From positions 3,868,501-3,932,500 of the forward strand of contig NZ_AP014809.1 in assembly GCF_002355515.1 (NCBI RefSeq): a stretch of DNA of 64,000 bases, read 5' to 3'. The translations under genes were made by a program, and so were the position numbers. Shown here one piece after another: positions 25,585 through 34,030 of the stretch (the stretch's first letter is position 1; the number at the start of each line of letters is the position of its first letter). The stretch comes from Methylorubrum populi. Its GTDB lineage: Bacteria; Pseudomonadota; Alphaproteobacteria; Rhizobiales; Beijerinckiaceae. The notes under the pieces are model-generated. The model was not told where the DNA came from and did no database searches. It worked only from the letters and a program-made list of their open reading frames with translations.

Positions 25585-26265
25585 ATGACGATCGAGATCG
25601 GCTTTCTCGTCTTTCCCCGGGTGCAGCAGCTCGACCTGACCGGCCCCTACGAGGTGCTGGCGATGGTGCCGGGCACCCGCGTCCATCTCGTGGCGAAGAC
25701 CCTGGAACCGGTCGCGAGCGCCACCGGTCTCGTGCTGACGCCGACGGTCAGCTACGCCGAATGCCCGGCCCTCGACGTGATCTGCGTGCCGGGCGGCAGC
25801 GGGGTGAACCCGCTGATGGAGGATGCCGAGACCCTCGACCTCCTGCGCCGTCAGGCGGCGAGCGCGCGCTACGTCACCTCCGTCTGCACCGGCGCCCTGG
25901 TGCTCGGCGCGGCGGGCCTCCTGCGCGGCCGGCGCGCCACAACACACTGGGCGGCGCATGACCTGCTCGCCGCCTTCGGGGCGATCCCGACGCAGGGACG
26001 CGTGGTGCGCGACGGCAAGCTGATCACCGGCGGCGGCGTGACCGCGGGCATCGATTTCGGCCTGACGCTCGCCGCCGAACTGACCGACGAGGCGACGGCG
26101 AAGGCGATCCAGCTTCACCAGGAATATGCCCCGGCCCCGCCCTTCGACGCCGGGCGGCCGGAGAGCGCCGGGCCCGACATCCTCGCGGCCGCCCGCGAGC
26201 GGCTGTCGGCGACGCGACGTGAACGGGAAGAGATCGTGGCGCGGATCACTCGATCCGGCGCGTGA
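25585..26265 (+). CDS. DJ-1/PfpI-family protein (isonitrile hydratase-like)
   Basis: Class-I glutamine-amidotransferase-like fold of 226 residues. It begins IEIGFLVFPRVQQLDLTGPYEVL, as in isonitrile hydratase InhA and related AraC-type sensor domains. The nucleophile elbow is TSVCTGALVLGAAGLL (Cys about residue 101), and THWAAHDLLAAFGA and GGGVTAGIDFGL complete the InhA/AraC-associated pattern. Without an AraC HTH it is a stand-alone enzyme or stress protein. The true activity is uncertain; isonitrile hydratase is only the nearest described member. A longer frame upstream overlaps the papain-like gene and is not used. Confidence 0.85.
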   Translation: MTIEIGFLVFPRVQQLDLTGPYEVLAMVPGTRVHLVAKTLEPVASATGLVLTPTVSYAECPALDVICVPGGSGVNPLMEDAETLDLLRRQAASARYVTSVCTGALVLGAAGLLRGRRATTHWAAHDLLAAFGAIPTQGRVVRDGKLITGGGVTAGIDFGLTLAAELTDEATAKAIQLHQEYAPAPPFDAGRPESAGPDILAAARERLSATRREREEIVARITRSGA

Positions 26266-26343
26266 TCTTGCGGACGTCCGTGTCCGGAAGCGTCGCGCGG
26301 TCGGACCGCTTCGGCTGACGCCGCGCCGTGATGGGAGGGGCGG

Positions 26344-26844
26344 TCAGAACCGGTCCGCGTCGGTCTCCTGCGCCGCATCCAGCAAGCCGCCCATCACATC
26401 GAGGCAGCTCTGCAGGATGTAGGCGGCGGCGAGCTTATCCACGAGTTCGCCGCGGCGCGCCCGGGACGCGTCCGCTTCGAGCAGCGTCCGGGTGACGGCG
26501 GCGGTGGAGAGCCGCTCGTCGAAGAACAGGACCGGCAGCGGCAGCAGCGGCTTGAGGTTGCGGGCGAAGCTCCGGCTCGACTGCGCCCTCGGCCCTTCCG
26601 AGCCATCCATGTTGAGCGGCAGGCCGATCACGAGACCGCCGACGGCGTGAGTGGCGCAGAGCGCCACGATCCGCTGCGCGTCCGGTGTGAACTTCACCCG
26701 ACGGATGGTCTCCAGCGGCGACGCGATCTGCCGGCCGACATCGGACAGGGCGAGGCCGATGGTCTTGGTGCCGAGGTCGAGCCCGATCAGGCGCGGTGCG
26801 CCGGCCGAGGCTTCGGCAAAGGCTGCGATCTCGTCCCGGTTCAC
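26344..26844 (-). CDS. ruvX: Putative pre-16S rRNA nuclease / Holliday junction resolvase (RuvX, YqgF)
   Basis: RNase H-fold protein of 166 residues involved in 16S rRNA 5' maturation and possibly recombination. It carries [17 protein letters not shown], the central [17 protein letters not shown], and [15 protein letters not shown] with a catalytic acidic residue, ending with [15 protein letters not shown]. Its start overlaps the stop of an SMI1/KNR4 gene upstream (ATGA), an unusual partner for this housekeeping gene. Confidence 0.95.
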   Translation of the reverse strand: MNRDEIAAFAEASAGAPRLIGLDLGTKTIGLALSDVGRQIASPLETIRRVKFTPDAQRIVALCATHAVGGLVIGLPLNMDGSEGPRAQSSRSFARNLKPLLPLPVLFFDERLSTAAVTRTLLEADASRARRGELVDKLAAAYILQSCLDVMGGLLDAAQETDADRF

Positions 26845-27419
26845 GAAGCAAGGGCTCCGAGTTGCTCCAGGGCCGCCGCGTCGTCGCCCTCGAAGGTCGC
26901 CGGCAGCGGACCTTCCCCGTCACCGAGGATGTGCAGGATCTCGAGACCCTGAAGCCCGCGCAGGAAGGCCGCCAGGTCGGCGCCGCCGAAATGCACCGTC
27001 TCCAGATCGGCGCACAGCACCCAGATGTCGTATTCGGGAAAGCCGGGCGTCACGTCGAAGAACAGGAAGTCGCCCCGCTCGGTCTGCCCGAAGAAGCAGG
27101 CCCGCTCCATCAGCTCGGCATCGGCGTCACCCTCGATGGTGAAGCGGTGCGGTTCGTCGCTGTCCCCGTCGCGCAGGCCGTCGAGGGCGAGCGCGACGCC
27201 ATGCGAGATCAGGTGCGCGCGCGAGCTGAGATCGGCCGCCTCCACCGGAACGGGGGTGAAGATACGCAGATGCCCGCCGACCCGCCCGGCGCCGCATTCC
27301 CGCGCGAAGCTGCGGTAGCTCTGAGGGAGGGGAAAGCCGAGCTCCGCCTCGGCCCGGGCGAGATCCGCCTCGCTCGACGTCAGGCCCGGACGGAAGCTCC
27401 GGAAGACGCTGTCCCACAT
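26841..27419 (-). CDS. SMI1/KNR4-family protein
   Basis: A 192-residue cytoplasmic protein of the SUKH superfamily. Recognisable features are the N-terminal [20 protein letters not shown] and the downstream [18 protein letters not shown] proteins are often immunity proteins of contact-dependent toxins, but many are stand-alone with unknown roles. No toxin gene is next to it; instead its stop overlaps the ruvX start, so it belongs to that transcript. The start at 27419 is chosen because the SUKH domain begins there, and a longer frame to 27605 adds unlikely sequence. Confidence 0.82.
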   Translation of the reverse strand: MWDSVFRSFRPGLTSSEADLARAEAELGFPLPQSYRSFARECGAGRVGGHLRIFTPVPVEAADLSSRAHLISHGVALALDGLRDGDSDEPHRFTIEGDADAELMERACFFGQTERGDFLFFDVTPGFPEYDIWVLCADLETVHFGGADLAAFLRGLQGLEILHILGDGEGPLPATFEGDDAAALEQLGALAS

Positions 27420-27690
27420 GCCCCGTCCTCCCTGCACCCCGATGATACGGTCACCGCCCGATCGCAGCGGATGCCGTATCGGGCAGCCCGCGTGTCGCGT
27501 GGGCGACGCCTGCATCCACCATCCCGAAGGGGATCGCCCGGATCCGGGTATGGGAGAGGGCTTACGCCCGCCCGCGCGGACTTGTCCACCGCGCAGATTA
27601 ACCAAGCCGGACGGTTGCCCTCGCCGAGATGGAGCGACAAACGGAAAGCGGTGTTAATGGTTCGTTAACCACACCGGAGCCGCTCCGCCC

Positions 27691-27858
27691 ATGCCGCCCG
27701 CCGCACGCCCCGGACAAGGCCGCTTCTCGCGGCAGCACGCTCTGATGCTGGTGCTCGCCCTGGAGATCCTCGTCGTCGGTGCCTACAACGCCGACCGCTA
27801 CCGCCGGCCCGGCATCAGCGTGGACGTGCCGGCGACCCGGGGCCATGTCATCGTCTGA
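27691..27858 (+). CDS. Small single-helix membrane protein (55 aa)
   Basis: An ATG at 27691 opens a 55-residue frame ending at 27858. Residues about 15-31 (ALMLVLALEILVVGAYN) form one transmembrane helix after a basic N-terminus, followed by a short polar tail. I do not recognise it. It lies between the divergent SMI1 gene and gatC with no overlap. A strong ribosome site is not obvious, so it is called on composition and membrane topology alone. Confidence 0.55.
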   Translation: MPPAARPGQGRFSRQHALMLVLALEILVVGAYNADRYRRPGISVDVPATRGHVIV

Positions 27859-27969
27859 ACGCACTGAAGGGCGGCCCTCCGCCGTCGGCGTTGCTCCTGC
27901 GCGAAGGCGGGTGCTATAGCCCGGCGCATTCCGGGCAGGGCTCATTTCCGCCCGAGCAGGCAAGGCGGC

Positions 27970-28257
27970 ATGTCGGTCGACGAAAAGACGGTACGGCGCA
28001 TCGCGCATCTGGCCCGCATCGCGGTGGCCGACGAGGATGTCGCGCCGCTGCAGGGCGAACTCAACGCGATCCTCGCCTTCGTGGAACAGCTCGGCGCGGT
28101 CGATGTCGCCGGCGTCGAGCCGATGACCTCCGTCACCCCGATGCGCATGAAGAAGCGCGCGGACGTGGTGAATGACGGCGGCCGGGCGAGCGACATCGTC
28201 GCCAACGCCCCCGAGACCGAGGACAACTATTTTCTCGTGCCGAAGGTCGTCGAGTAA
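27970..28257 (+). CDS. gatC: Glutamyl/aspartyl-tRNA amidotransferase subunit C
   Basis: Structural subunit that links GatA and GatB in the enzyme converting Glu-tRNA(Gln) and Asp-tRNA(Asn) to the amides. 95 residues: [20 protein letters not shown] is the typical N-terminal helix pair, then [25 protein letters not shown], and the C-terminal belt [17 protein letters not shown]. gatA follows after 90 nt. gatB is not in the window. Confidence 0.97.
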   Translation: MSVDEKTVRRIAHLARIAVADEDVAPLQGELNAILAFVEQLGAVDVAGVEPMTSVTPMRMKKRADVVNDGGRASDIVANAPETEDNYFLVPKVVE

Positions 28258-28347
28258 GGTTTCTCGGCATCGTCGGAGCGGTTTCTCCGGCCCCTCGCGG
28301 AGGCGAACCAACGCCCGCGGGGCCGGGCGCGTAGGTCTGGAACGGGC

Positions 28348-29829
28348 ATGACGGCACTCAACGAACTCACCCTGGCCGAGGCCCGCGACGGGCTGAAGGC
28401 CAAAGACTTCTCGGCCCGCGAGATCGCGCAGGCGCATCTCGACGCGATCGATCGGGCGAAGGCGCTCAACGCCTACATCGTCGCGACGCCCGACCGCGCC
28501 CTGAAGATGGCCGATGTGTCGGACGAGAAGATCGCCAAGGGCGAGGCGCGGCCCCTCGAAGGGCTGCCGCTCGGCATCAAGGACCTGTTCGCGACGCAAG
28601 GCGTCCACACGACGGCGGGGTCGAAGATCCTCGAAGGGTTCGAGCCGCATTACGAGTCGAACGTCTCGTCCCAGCTCTGGCGCGACGGCGCGGTGATGCT
28701 GGGCAAGCTCAACCTCGACGAGTTCGCCATGGGCTCGTCCAACGAGACCAGCGCCTACGGCAAGACGATCTCGCCCTGGCGCCGCCAGGGCTCGGACACG
28801 CCGCTCGTGCCCGGCGGCTCGTCCGGCGGTTCGGCGGCGGCGGTGGCCGCGCATCTGTGCCTGGGCGCCACCGCGACCGATACCGGCGGCTCGATCCGCC
28901 AGCCGGCGGCCTTCACCGGCACGGTCGGCATCAAGCCGACCTACGGCCGCTGCTCGCGCTGGGGCATCATCGCCTACGCCTCCTCCCTCGATCAGGCCGG
29001 CCCGATCGCCCGCACGGTGCAGGATTGCGCGATCCTGCTCGGCTCCATGGCCGGCCACGACCCGCGCGACACCACCTCCGTCGATCTGCCGGTTCCGGAT
29101 TTCGAGGCGGCGATCTCGCGGGGCGTGAAGGGGCTCACCATCGGCATCCCGAAGGAGTACCGGGTCGAGGGCATGCCCGCCGAGATCCAGCGGCTCTGGG
29201 ACCAGGGCGCGGACTGGCTGCGGGAGGCCGGCGCGACCGTGCGCGAGATCTCGCTGCCGCACACGCAATACGCCCTGCCGGCCTACTACATCGTCGCCCC
29301 GGCGGAAGCCTCCTCGAACCTCGCCCGCTACGACGGCGTGCGCTACGGCCTGCGCGTGCCCGGCAAGGACATTGCCGGGATGTACGAGAACACCCGCGCC
29401 GCCGGCTTCGGCCGCGAGGTGAAGCGGCGCATCATGATCGGCACCTATGTCCTCTCGGCGGGCTACTACGACGCCTATTACGTCCGGGCGCAGAAGATCC
29501 GCACGCTGATCAAGCGCGACTTCGAGCAGGCCTACGCCTCCGGCATCGACGCGATCCTGACGCCCGCCACCCCGTCGGCGGCCTTCGGCATCGGTGAGAT
29601 GGCCTCGGCCGACCCGGTCGAGATGTACCTCAACGACGTGTTCACGGTGACGGTGAACATGGCCGGGCTGCCGGGCATCTCGGTGCCGGCCGGCCTCGAC
29701 GCGCAGGGCCTGCCGCTCGGCCTCCAGCTGATCGGGCGCCCCTTCGACGAGGAGACGCTGTTCGCCGCCGCGCAGACGATCGAGAACGCGGCCGGGCGGA
29801 TCAGCCTGCCGAAGGCGTGGTGGGCGTGA
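28348..29829 (+). CDS. gatA: Glutamyl/aspartyl-tRNA amidotransferase subunit A
   Basis: Amidase-signature subunit that hydrolyses glutamine and delivers ammonia to GatB. 493 residues with the Ser-cisSer-Lys triad: Lys in [11 protein letters not shown], cis-Ser in [16 protein letters not shown], and nucleophile Ser in [35 protein letters not shown] and the C-terminal [20 protein letters not shown] are standard. The last codons overlap the next small membrane protein gene by a GTGA junction. Confidence 0.98.
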   Translation: MTALNELTLAEARDGLKAKDFSAREIAQAHLDAIDRAKALNAYIVATPDRALKMADVSDEKIAKGEARPLEGLPLGIKDLFATQGVHTTAGSKILEGFEPHYESNVSSQLWRDGAVMLGKLNLDEFAMGSSNETSAYGKTISPWRRQGSDTPLVPGGSSGGSAAAVAAHLCLGATATDTGGSIRQPAAFTGTVGIKPTYGRCSRWGIIAYASSLDQAGPIARTVQDCAILLGSMAGHDPRDTTSVDLPVPDFEAAISRGVKGLTIGIPKEYRVEGMPAEIQRLWDQGADWLREAGATVREISLPHTQYALPAYYIVAPAEASSNLARYDGVRYGLRVPGKDIAGMYENTRAAGFGREVKRRIMIGTYVLSAGYYDAYYVRAQKIRTLIKRDFEQAYASGIDAILTPATPSAAFGIGEMASADPVEMYLNDVFTVTVNMAGLPGISVPAGLDAQGLPLGLQLIGRPFDEETLFAAAQTIENAAGRISLPKAWWA

Positions 29830-30131
29830 ACGCGGCTCCCGTCGTCCCGGTCTATTCCTTCTCGGTCTGGATCCAGGCCGGGTTCGATCCCCTGCTGATC
29901 GCGGTCGCGGTCTTCCTCGGCTGGAAGGCGGATCAGTTCGGCAAGGTGTTCATCGCGGCGATCGCCGCGCTGGCGATCTCGGTTCTGTTCGCATGGCTCG
30001 TCACGCGGATCGGCCTGCCCTGGCCGGCCCCGGTCGCGGCCGACCTGCCGACCTTCTTCCCGGTGCGCACGGTGTCGGCGTTTCTGTGGGCGGCACTCGG
30101 GTACGGGGCGCGGCGGGTGCTGAAGCGCTAG
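29826..30131 (+). CDS. Small integral membrane protein (about 101 aa)
   Basis: Three hydrophobic helices ([52 protein letters not shown]) with short loops. I do not recognise the family. The GTG at 29826 overlaps the gatA stop (GTGA), favouring coupling over the upstream GTG at 29817. The stop codon lies inside the first stem of the dispersed repeat beginning here, which is followed by a T-rich run and may serve as its terminator. Confidence 0.72.
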   Translation: MNAAPVVPVYSFSVWIQAGFDPLLIAVAVFLGWKADQFGKVFIAAIAALAISVLFAWLVTRIGLPWPAPVAADLPTFFPVRTVSAFLWAALGYGARRVLKR

Positions 30132-30233
30132 CGCATCGTGCTGGAAATCGGATCCAGCACGATGCGCTAGGCTTTTGTTTTTGCATCATCTTTTTCTGAA
30201 TGCCGGAAACCACCTTTCGGGATGATGCTCTAG
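30127..30233 (+). repeat. Two-module dispersed repeat, copy A
   Basis: Module 1 is a long perfect hairpin, GCGCATCGTGCTGGA / TCCAGCACGATGCGC (30131-30167), followed by GCTTTTGTTTTT. Module 2 is GCATCATC...GATGATGC (30183-30228) enclosing AAACCACCTTTCGG. A second copy, inverted, is at 47803-47910. Outside the window this motif resembles intergenic mosaic elements common in Rhizobiales. The first module also works as an intrinsic terminator for the gene ending at 30131. Confidence 0.85.
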
Positions 30234-30264
30234 AGGCGCGCTTCGATGCCGTCGCGATTCCTGA

Positions 30265-30303
30265 ATGACCCTCCGAGGCCGCTTCGCGGCGCCTCAGGAC
30301 GAG
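30265..30303. repeat. Half copy of the CCTCATCCTGAGG-type palindrome
   Basis: CCTCCGAGGCCGCTTCGCGGCGCCTCAGGACGAGG-like sequence matches one arm of the element at 1161-1269. It overlaps the 3' end of the decayed GIY-YIG gene. Confidence 0.6.
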
Positions 30304-30615
30304 GTGGTTGGGTGGGATAAGCCGGCTCGCGCAGACGGGCGCCTGGCCAGAAGCTGCACTCTGTCCCAATCCTCGACGATCCGTGCTTCCTTCTTGGCGC
30401 GGCTCCAACTCTTGATCCGGCGATCGGGCGCGGTTGCATCGGTGATGCGATCGAATCACTCGGCATAGATCAGCGTCACCGGGCGACGGTGATCGTTTTA
30501 GCCGACATGCGTTCCGGCTCAGTGATCCGAGAACCGCTCGTCGAGTGCTTCACCGCGAGCCGACATAGTCGCTGCCGTCGGCACAACGCAGCATGTCGAC
30601 GAAGGCGGTCAGAGT
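30294..30615 (-). pseudogene. GIY-YIG nuclease, decayed
   Basis: Minus-strand fragments in different frames match a small GIY-YIG endonuclease family. Near 30600 the N-terminus reads FVDMLRCADGSDYVG with the second Tyr and Gly of the motif. Near 30490 the middle reads RRPVTLIYAE followed by an in-frame stop, then FDRITDATAPDRRIKSWSRAKKEAR and a run-out. At least one frameshift and two internal stops separate them. Intact relatives are about 90-100 residues and common in alphaproteobacterial genomes. A palindromic repeat overlaps its end. Confidence 0.7.
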
Positions 30616-30692
30616 AGCCTCGGCAGAATGCGGAAGGTTGCGCCCCTTTCCCGGATTCGCGCCCCCCGGCTCAATCGCGATGGAAGTCGCTC

Positions 30693-30755
30693 CCGCTCCT
30701 CATGCTGAGGTGCGCGCGGCACGCGCGCCTTGAAGCACGCGCGCCGCTCCTTCCA
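30693..30755. repeat. Second half copy of the CCTCATCCTGAGG-type palindrome
   Basis: CTCCTCATGCTGAGGTGC followed by a GC-rich inverted stretch around CGCGCGG...CGCGCG. It lies directly after the RND pump stop codon and may act in termination. Confidence 0.55.
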
Positions 30756-30759
30756 TCCA

Positions 30760-33700
30760 CTACTCCGCCGGCACCGAGTGACCGTGCCCGGCCCTGTGGG
30801 TGTCCTCCGGCGCGGCCTCGGCATTCTCGCCCGCGGCCACGTCCTTGCGCCGGAACAGGCGCATCACCACGACGAAGAAGACCGGCACGAAGAACACCGC
30901 GAGGACGGTCGCCGAGATCATGCCGCCCATCACGCCGGTGCCGATGGCCTGCTGGCTCTTCGAGGAGGCGCCGGTGGCGATCGCCAGCGGCACCACGCCG
31001 AAGATGAAGGCGAGCGAAGTCATCACGATCGGGCGGAAGCGGAGCGTCGCTGCCTCGATCGTCGCCTGGACGATGTTGGTGCCCGGCTTCCACAGGTCGC
31101 GCGCGAACTCCACGATCAGGATCGCGTTCTTGGCCGACAGACCGATGATCGTGATGAGCCCGATCTTGAAGTAGACGTCGTTGGGCATGCCGCGCAGGTA
31201 CACCGCCGCCACCGAGCCGATCACGCCGAGCGGAATGACGAGCAGCACCGAGACCGGGATCGCCCAGCTCTCGTAGAGCGCGGCCAGACACAGGAACACG
31301 ATCAGCACCGACAGGGCCAGCAGCAGCGAGGCCTGGGAGCCCGCCTTCTTCTCCTGTTCCGACTGGCCGGTCCAGGTGTAGCCGAAGCCCTTCGGCATCC
31401 GCGTCATCAGCCGCTCCATCTCGGCGATGGCATCGCCCGAGGTGTAGCCGGCGGCCGGCTCGCCGGTGAAGCGGACCGACTGGTAGCCGTTGAAGCCGAC
31501 GATCTGGCTCGGGCCCATGCTCCACTTCAGGTCGGCGAAGGAGGACATCGGCACCATCGTGCCCTGGCTGTTCTTCACCGCGTAGTTGAGGATGTCCGTC
31601 GCCTGCATGCGCTGCAGCTGCTCCGCCTGCACGTAGACGCGCTGCATCTTGCCGAGGTTCGGGAAGTCGTTGGTGTAGACCGAACCGAGATTGACCTGGA
31701 TCGCGTCGTTGATGTCCTCGAACTTCACACCGAGCGCAGCCGCCTTCTCGCGGTCGATGATCAGCTCGGCCTGGGGTGCCGGCGGAAGGCCCTCGATCTT
31801 GACCGCTTTCAGGATCGGGCTCTGCCGGGCCATCGCCAGCAACTGGGCCTCCGCGGCGGCGAGCGCCGAGTAGCCCTTCTGCGCCCGGTCCTGCAGGCGG
31901 AAGGAGAAGCCCGCCGCGTTGCCGAGGTTGTCCACAGGCGGCGGCTCCTGGGCATCGACGACGGCGTCGCGGTAGCCCGCCATCGCCGCGTTGGTGGCAG
32001 CCACGAGGGCGGTCGCCGAGTTCGCCGCGTCGCGCTCGGCCCACGGCTTCAGGGTCACGAAGGCCTGGCTCAGGTTCGGCCCCTGACCCGAGAACGAGAA
32101 GCCGTTGAGCGTGGTCACCGTGGCGACGCCCGGCTGTGCGAGCAGGAATTCCTCGACCTTGCGCACGGCGCCCTGCGTCCGGTTGAACGAGGCGCCGGGC
32201 GGCGTCTGGATGTCGACGGTGAAGAAGCCCTGGTCCTCGATCGGCAGGAAGCCCTCGGGCAGACGCAGGAAGGCGAAAGCGGTGCCGGCCACCAGGATCA
32301 GGTAGATCACCATCACCCGCCCCGACTTCTTGATGCACCACGTCGCGCCGCGGCCGTAGCGGGCGGTCTCGCGGTCGACGATCCGGTTGAACCAGCCGAA
32401 GAAGCCGCCCTTGGCGTGGCCGTGGCCCTTCTCGATCGGCTTCAGGAGCGTGGCGCAGAGCGCCGGCGTCAGGGTCAGCGCCAGCAGCGCCGAGAAGGCG
32501 ATCGAGGTCACCATCGCGATCGAGAACTGGCGGTAGATGATGCCGACCGAACCGGGGAAGAACGCCATCGGGATGAACACCGCGACCAGCACCAGCGTGA
32601 TGCCGATGATCGCGCCGGTGATCTGCTCCATCGCCTTGGCGGTCGCCTCCTTGGGCGGCAATCCCTCCTCGTTCATGATGCGCTCGACGTTCTCGACGAC
32701 GACGATGGCGTCATCGACGAGGATGCCGATGGCGAGCACCATGCCGAACATCGTCAGCACGTTCACCGAGAAGCCGGCGAGCAGCATCACCATGACGGTG
32801 CCCATCAGGGCGATCGGCACGACGATGGTGGGGATCAGGGTGTAGCGGATGTTCTGCAGGAACAGGAACATCACGATGAAGACCAGCACCACCGCCTCGA
32901 CGAGGGTCATCATGACCTTCTTGATCGAGGCCTTCACGGCGGGCGTGATGTCGTAGGGAATGTCCCACTTCAGGCCCGGCGGGAAGAACTGCGACAGCTC
33001 CTCCATCTTGGCGCGGATGGCGTTGGCGGTCTCGAGCGCGTTGCCGTCGGGGGCGAGCGTCACCGAGATGCCGGCGGCCTCGCCGCCGTTGAGGCGGGTG
33101 GAGAACTGGTAGGCGTCGCCGCCGAGCTCGATCCGGGCCACGTCGCGCAGGCGCACGTTCGAGCCGTCGGGGTTGGCCCGCAGCACGATCGCGCCGAAAT
33201 CGTCCACGGTGCTGAGCTGGCCCTTGACGATGATGGGCGAGAACACCGCATGATCGACCGGGCTCGGCTGAGCGCCGACGGCGCCGGAGGCGATCTGGAT
33301 GTTCTGGTTGCGGATCGCCTCGGTCACGTCGCCGGGCGTCAGCGACAGGCCGCGCAGCTTGTCCGGATCGACCCAGACGCGAAGCGAGCGCTCGGTCGAG
33401 TAGAGGGTGGCGCGGCCCACCCCCGGGATGCGGCGGATCTCGTTGATCACGTTGCGCATCAGGAAGTCGCCGAGCCCGATCTCGTCCATCTTCCCGTCGG
33501 TCGAGACCAGGGTGATGATGTTGAGCGTGGCGGCCGACGCCTCCTCGACGAGGATGCCGTTCTGCCGCACCTCGGCGGGCAGGCGCGCCTCGACGCGCTT
33601 GAGGCGGTTCTGCACCTCGACCGAGGCGAGCGCCGGATCGGTGCCGGGCTCGAAGGTCGCCGTGATGTTGATCGAGCCGAACGAGTCGGTGGTCGACTCG

Positions 33701-33933
33701 AAGCTCATGATATTGGCCGCGCCGTTCAGCTCGTCCTCGATGAGACGGGTCGTGCCCGTGTAGAGGCTCTCCACCGAGGCGCCGGGAAAGGCGGTCGAGA
33801 GGGCGATCGAGGGGGGCGCGATCACCGGGTACTGCGCGACCGGCAGCAGCGGGATCGAGAGCGCTCCCCCCAAGATGATGAACAGGGCGACCACCCAGGC
33901 GAAAACCGGCCGGTCGATGAAAAAGCGGGCCAT
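30760..33933 (-). CDS. RND-family multidrug efflux pump inner-membrane subunit (HAE1 type)
   Basis: Proton-driven trimeric transporter of 1057 residues, AcrB/MexB-like. It begins MARFFIDRPVFAWVVALFI with the first helix; the proton-relay Asp pair is in AIGILVDDAIVVVENVERIM (TM4), and the Lys in GLSAKNAILIVEFARDL (TM10). The porter-domain repeats and the hairpin QASLLLALSVLIVF with ALYESWAIPVSVL are canonical. The substrate is unknown; HAE1 pumps export hydrophobic drugs, detergents and solvents. It follows its adaptor gene after a 97-nt gap. No outer-membrane channel gene is present here, so it must use a TolC homologue from elsewhere. Confidence 0.97.
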   Translation of the reverse strand: MARFFIDRPVFAWVVALFIILGGALSIPLLPVAQYPVIAPPSIALSTAFPGASVESLYTGTTRLIEDELNGAANIMSFESTTDSFGSINITATFEPGTDPALASVEVQNRLKRVEARLPAEVRQNGILVEEASAATLNIITLVSTDGKMDEIGLGDFLMRNVINEIRRIPGVGRATLYSTERSLRVWVDPDKLRGLSLTPGDVTEAIRNQNIQIASGAVGAQPSPVDHAVFSPIIVKGQLSTVDDFGAIVLRANPDGSNVRLRDVARIELGGDAYQFSTRLNGGEAAGISVTLAPDGNALETANAIRAKMEELSQFFPPGLKWDIPYDITPAVKASIKKVMMTLVEAVVLVFIVMFLFLQNIRYTLIPTIVVPIALMGTVMVMLLAGFSVNVLTMFGMVLAIGILVDDAIVVVENVERIMNEEGLPPKEATAKAMEQITGAIIGITLVLVAVFIPMAFFPGSVGIIYRQFSIAMVTSIAFSALLALTLTPALCATLLKPIEKGHGHAKGGFFGWFNRIVDRETARYGRGATWCIKKSGRVMVIYLILVAGTAFAFLRLPEGFLPIEDQGFFTVDIQTPPGASFNRTQGAVRKVEEFLLAQPGVATVTTLNGFSFSGQGPNLSQAFVTLKPWAERDAANSATALVAATNAAMAGYRDAVVDAQEPPPVDNLGNAAGFSFRLQDRAQKGYSALAAAEAQLLAMARQSPILKAVKIEGLPPAPQAELIIDREKAAALGVKFEDINDAIQVNLGSVYTNDFPNLGKMQRVYVQAEQLQRMQATDILNYAVKNSQGTMVPMSSFADLKWSMGPSQIVGFNGYQSVRFTGEPAAGYTSGDAIAEMERLMTRMPKGFGYTWTGQSEQEKKAGSQASLLLALSVLIVFLCLAALYESWAIPVSVLLVIPLGVIGSVAAVYLRGMPNDVYFKIGLITIIGLSAKNAILIVEFARDLWKPGTNIVQATIEAATLRFRPIVMTSLAFIFGVVPLAIATGASSKSQQAIGTGVMGGMISATVLAVFFVPVFFVVVMRLFRRKDVAAGENAEAAPEDTHRAGHGHSVPAE

Positions 33934-34030
33934 AAGGGGCTCGTAGCGTCGTGTCGGGTTCGAGACGGCGGAGATCAGGTCTTCCGCCGGCGGGACGGCA
34001 TCGGGAGGTCAGTCGGCGGTCGGTCGACGT

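Noticed and set aside
26841..27419. SMI1 protein as part of a contact-dependent toxin locus
   Set aside because: No toxin, rearrangement hotspot or secretion gene is nearby; the neighbours are ruvX and gatC.
30127..30233. Repeat copy as an insertion sequence
   Set aside because: No transposase and no target duplication; it is a short palindromic element.
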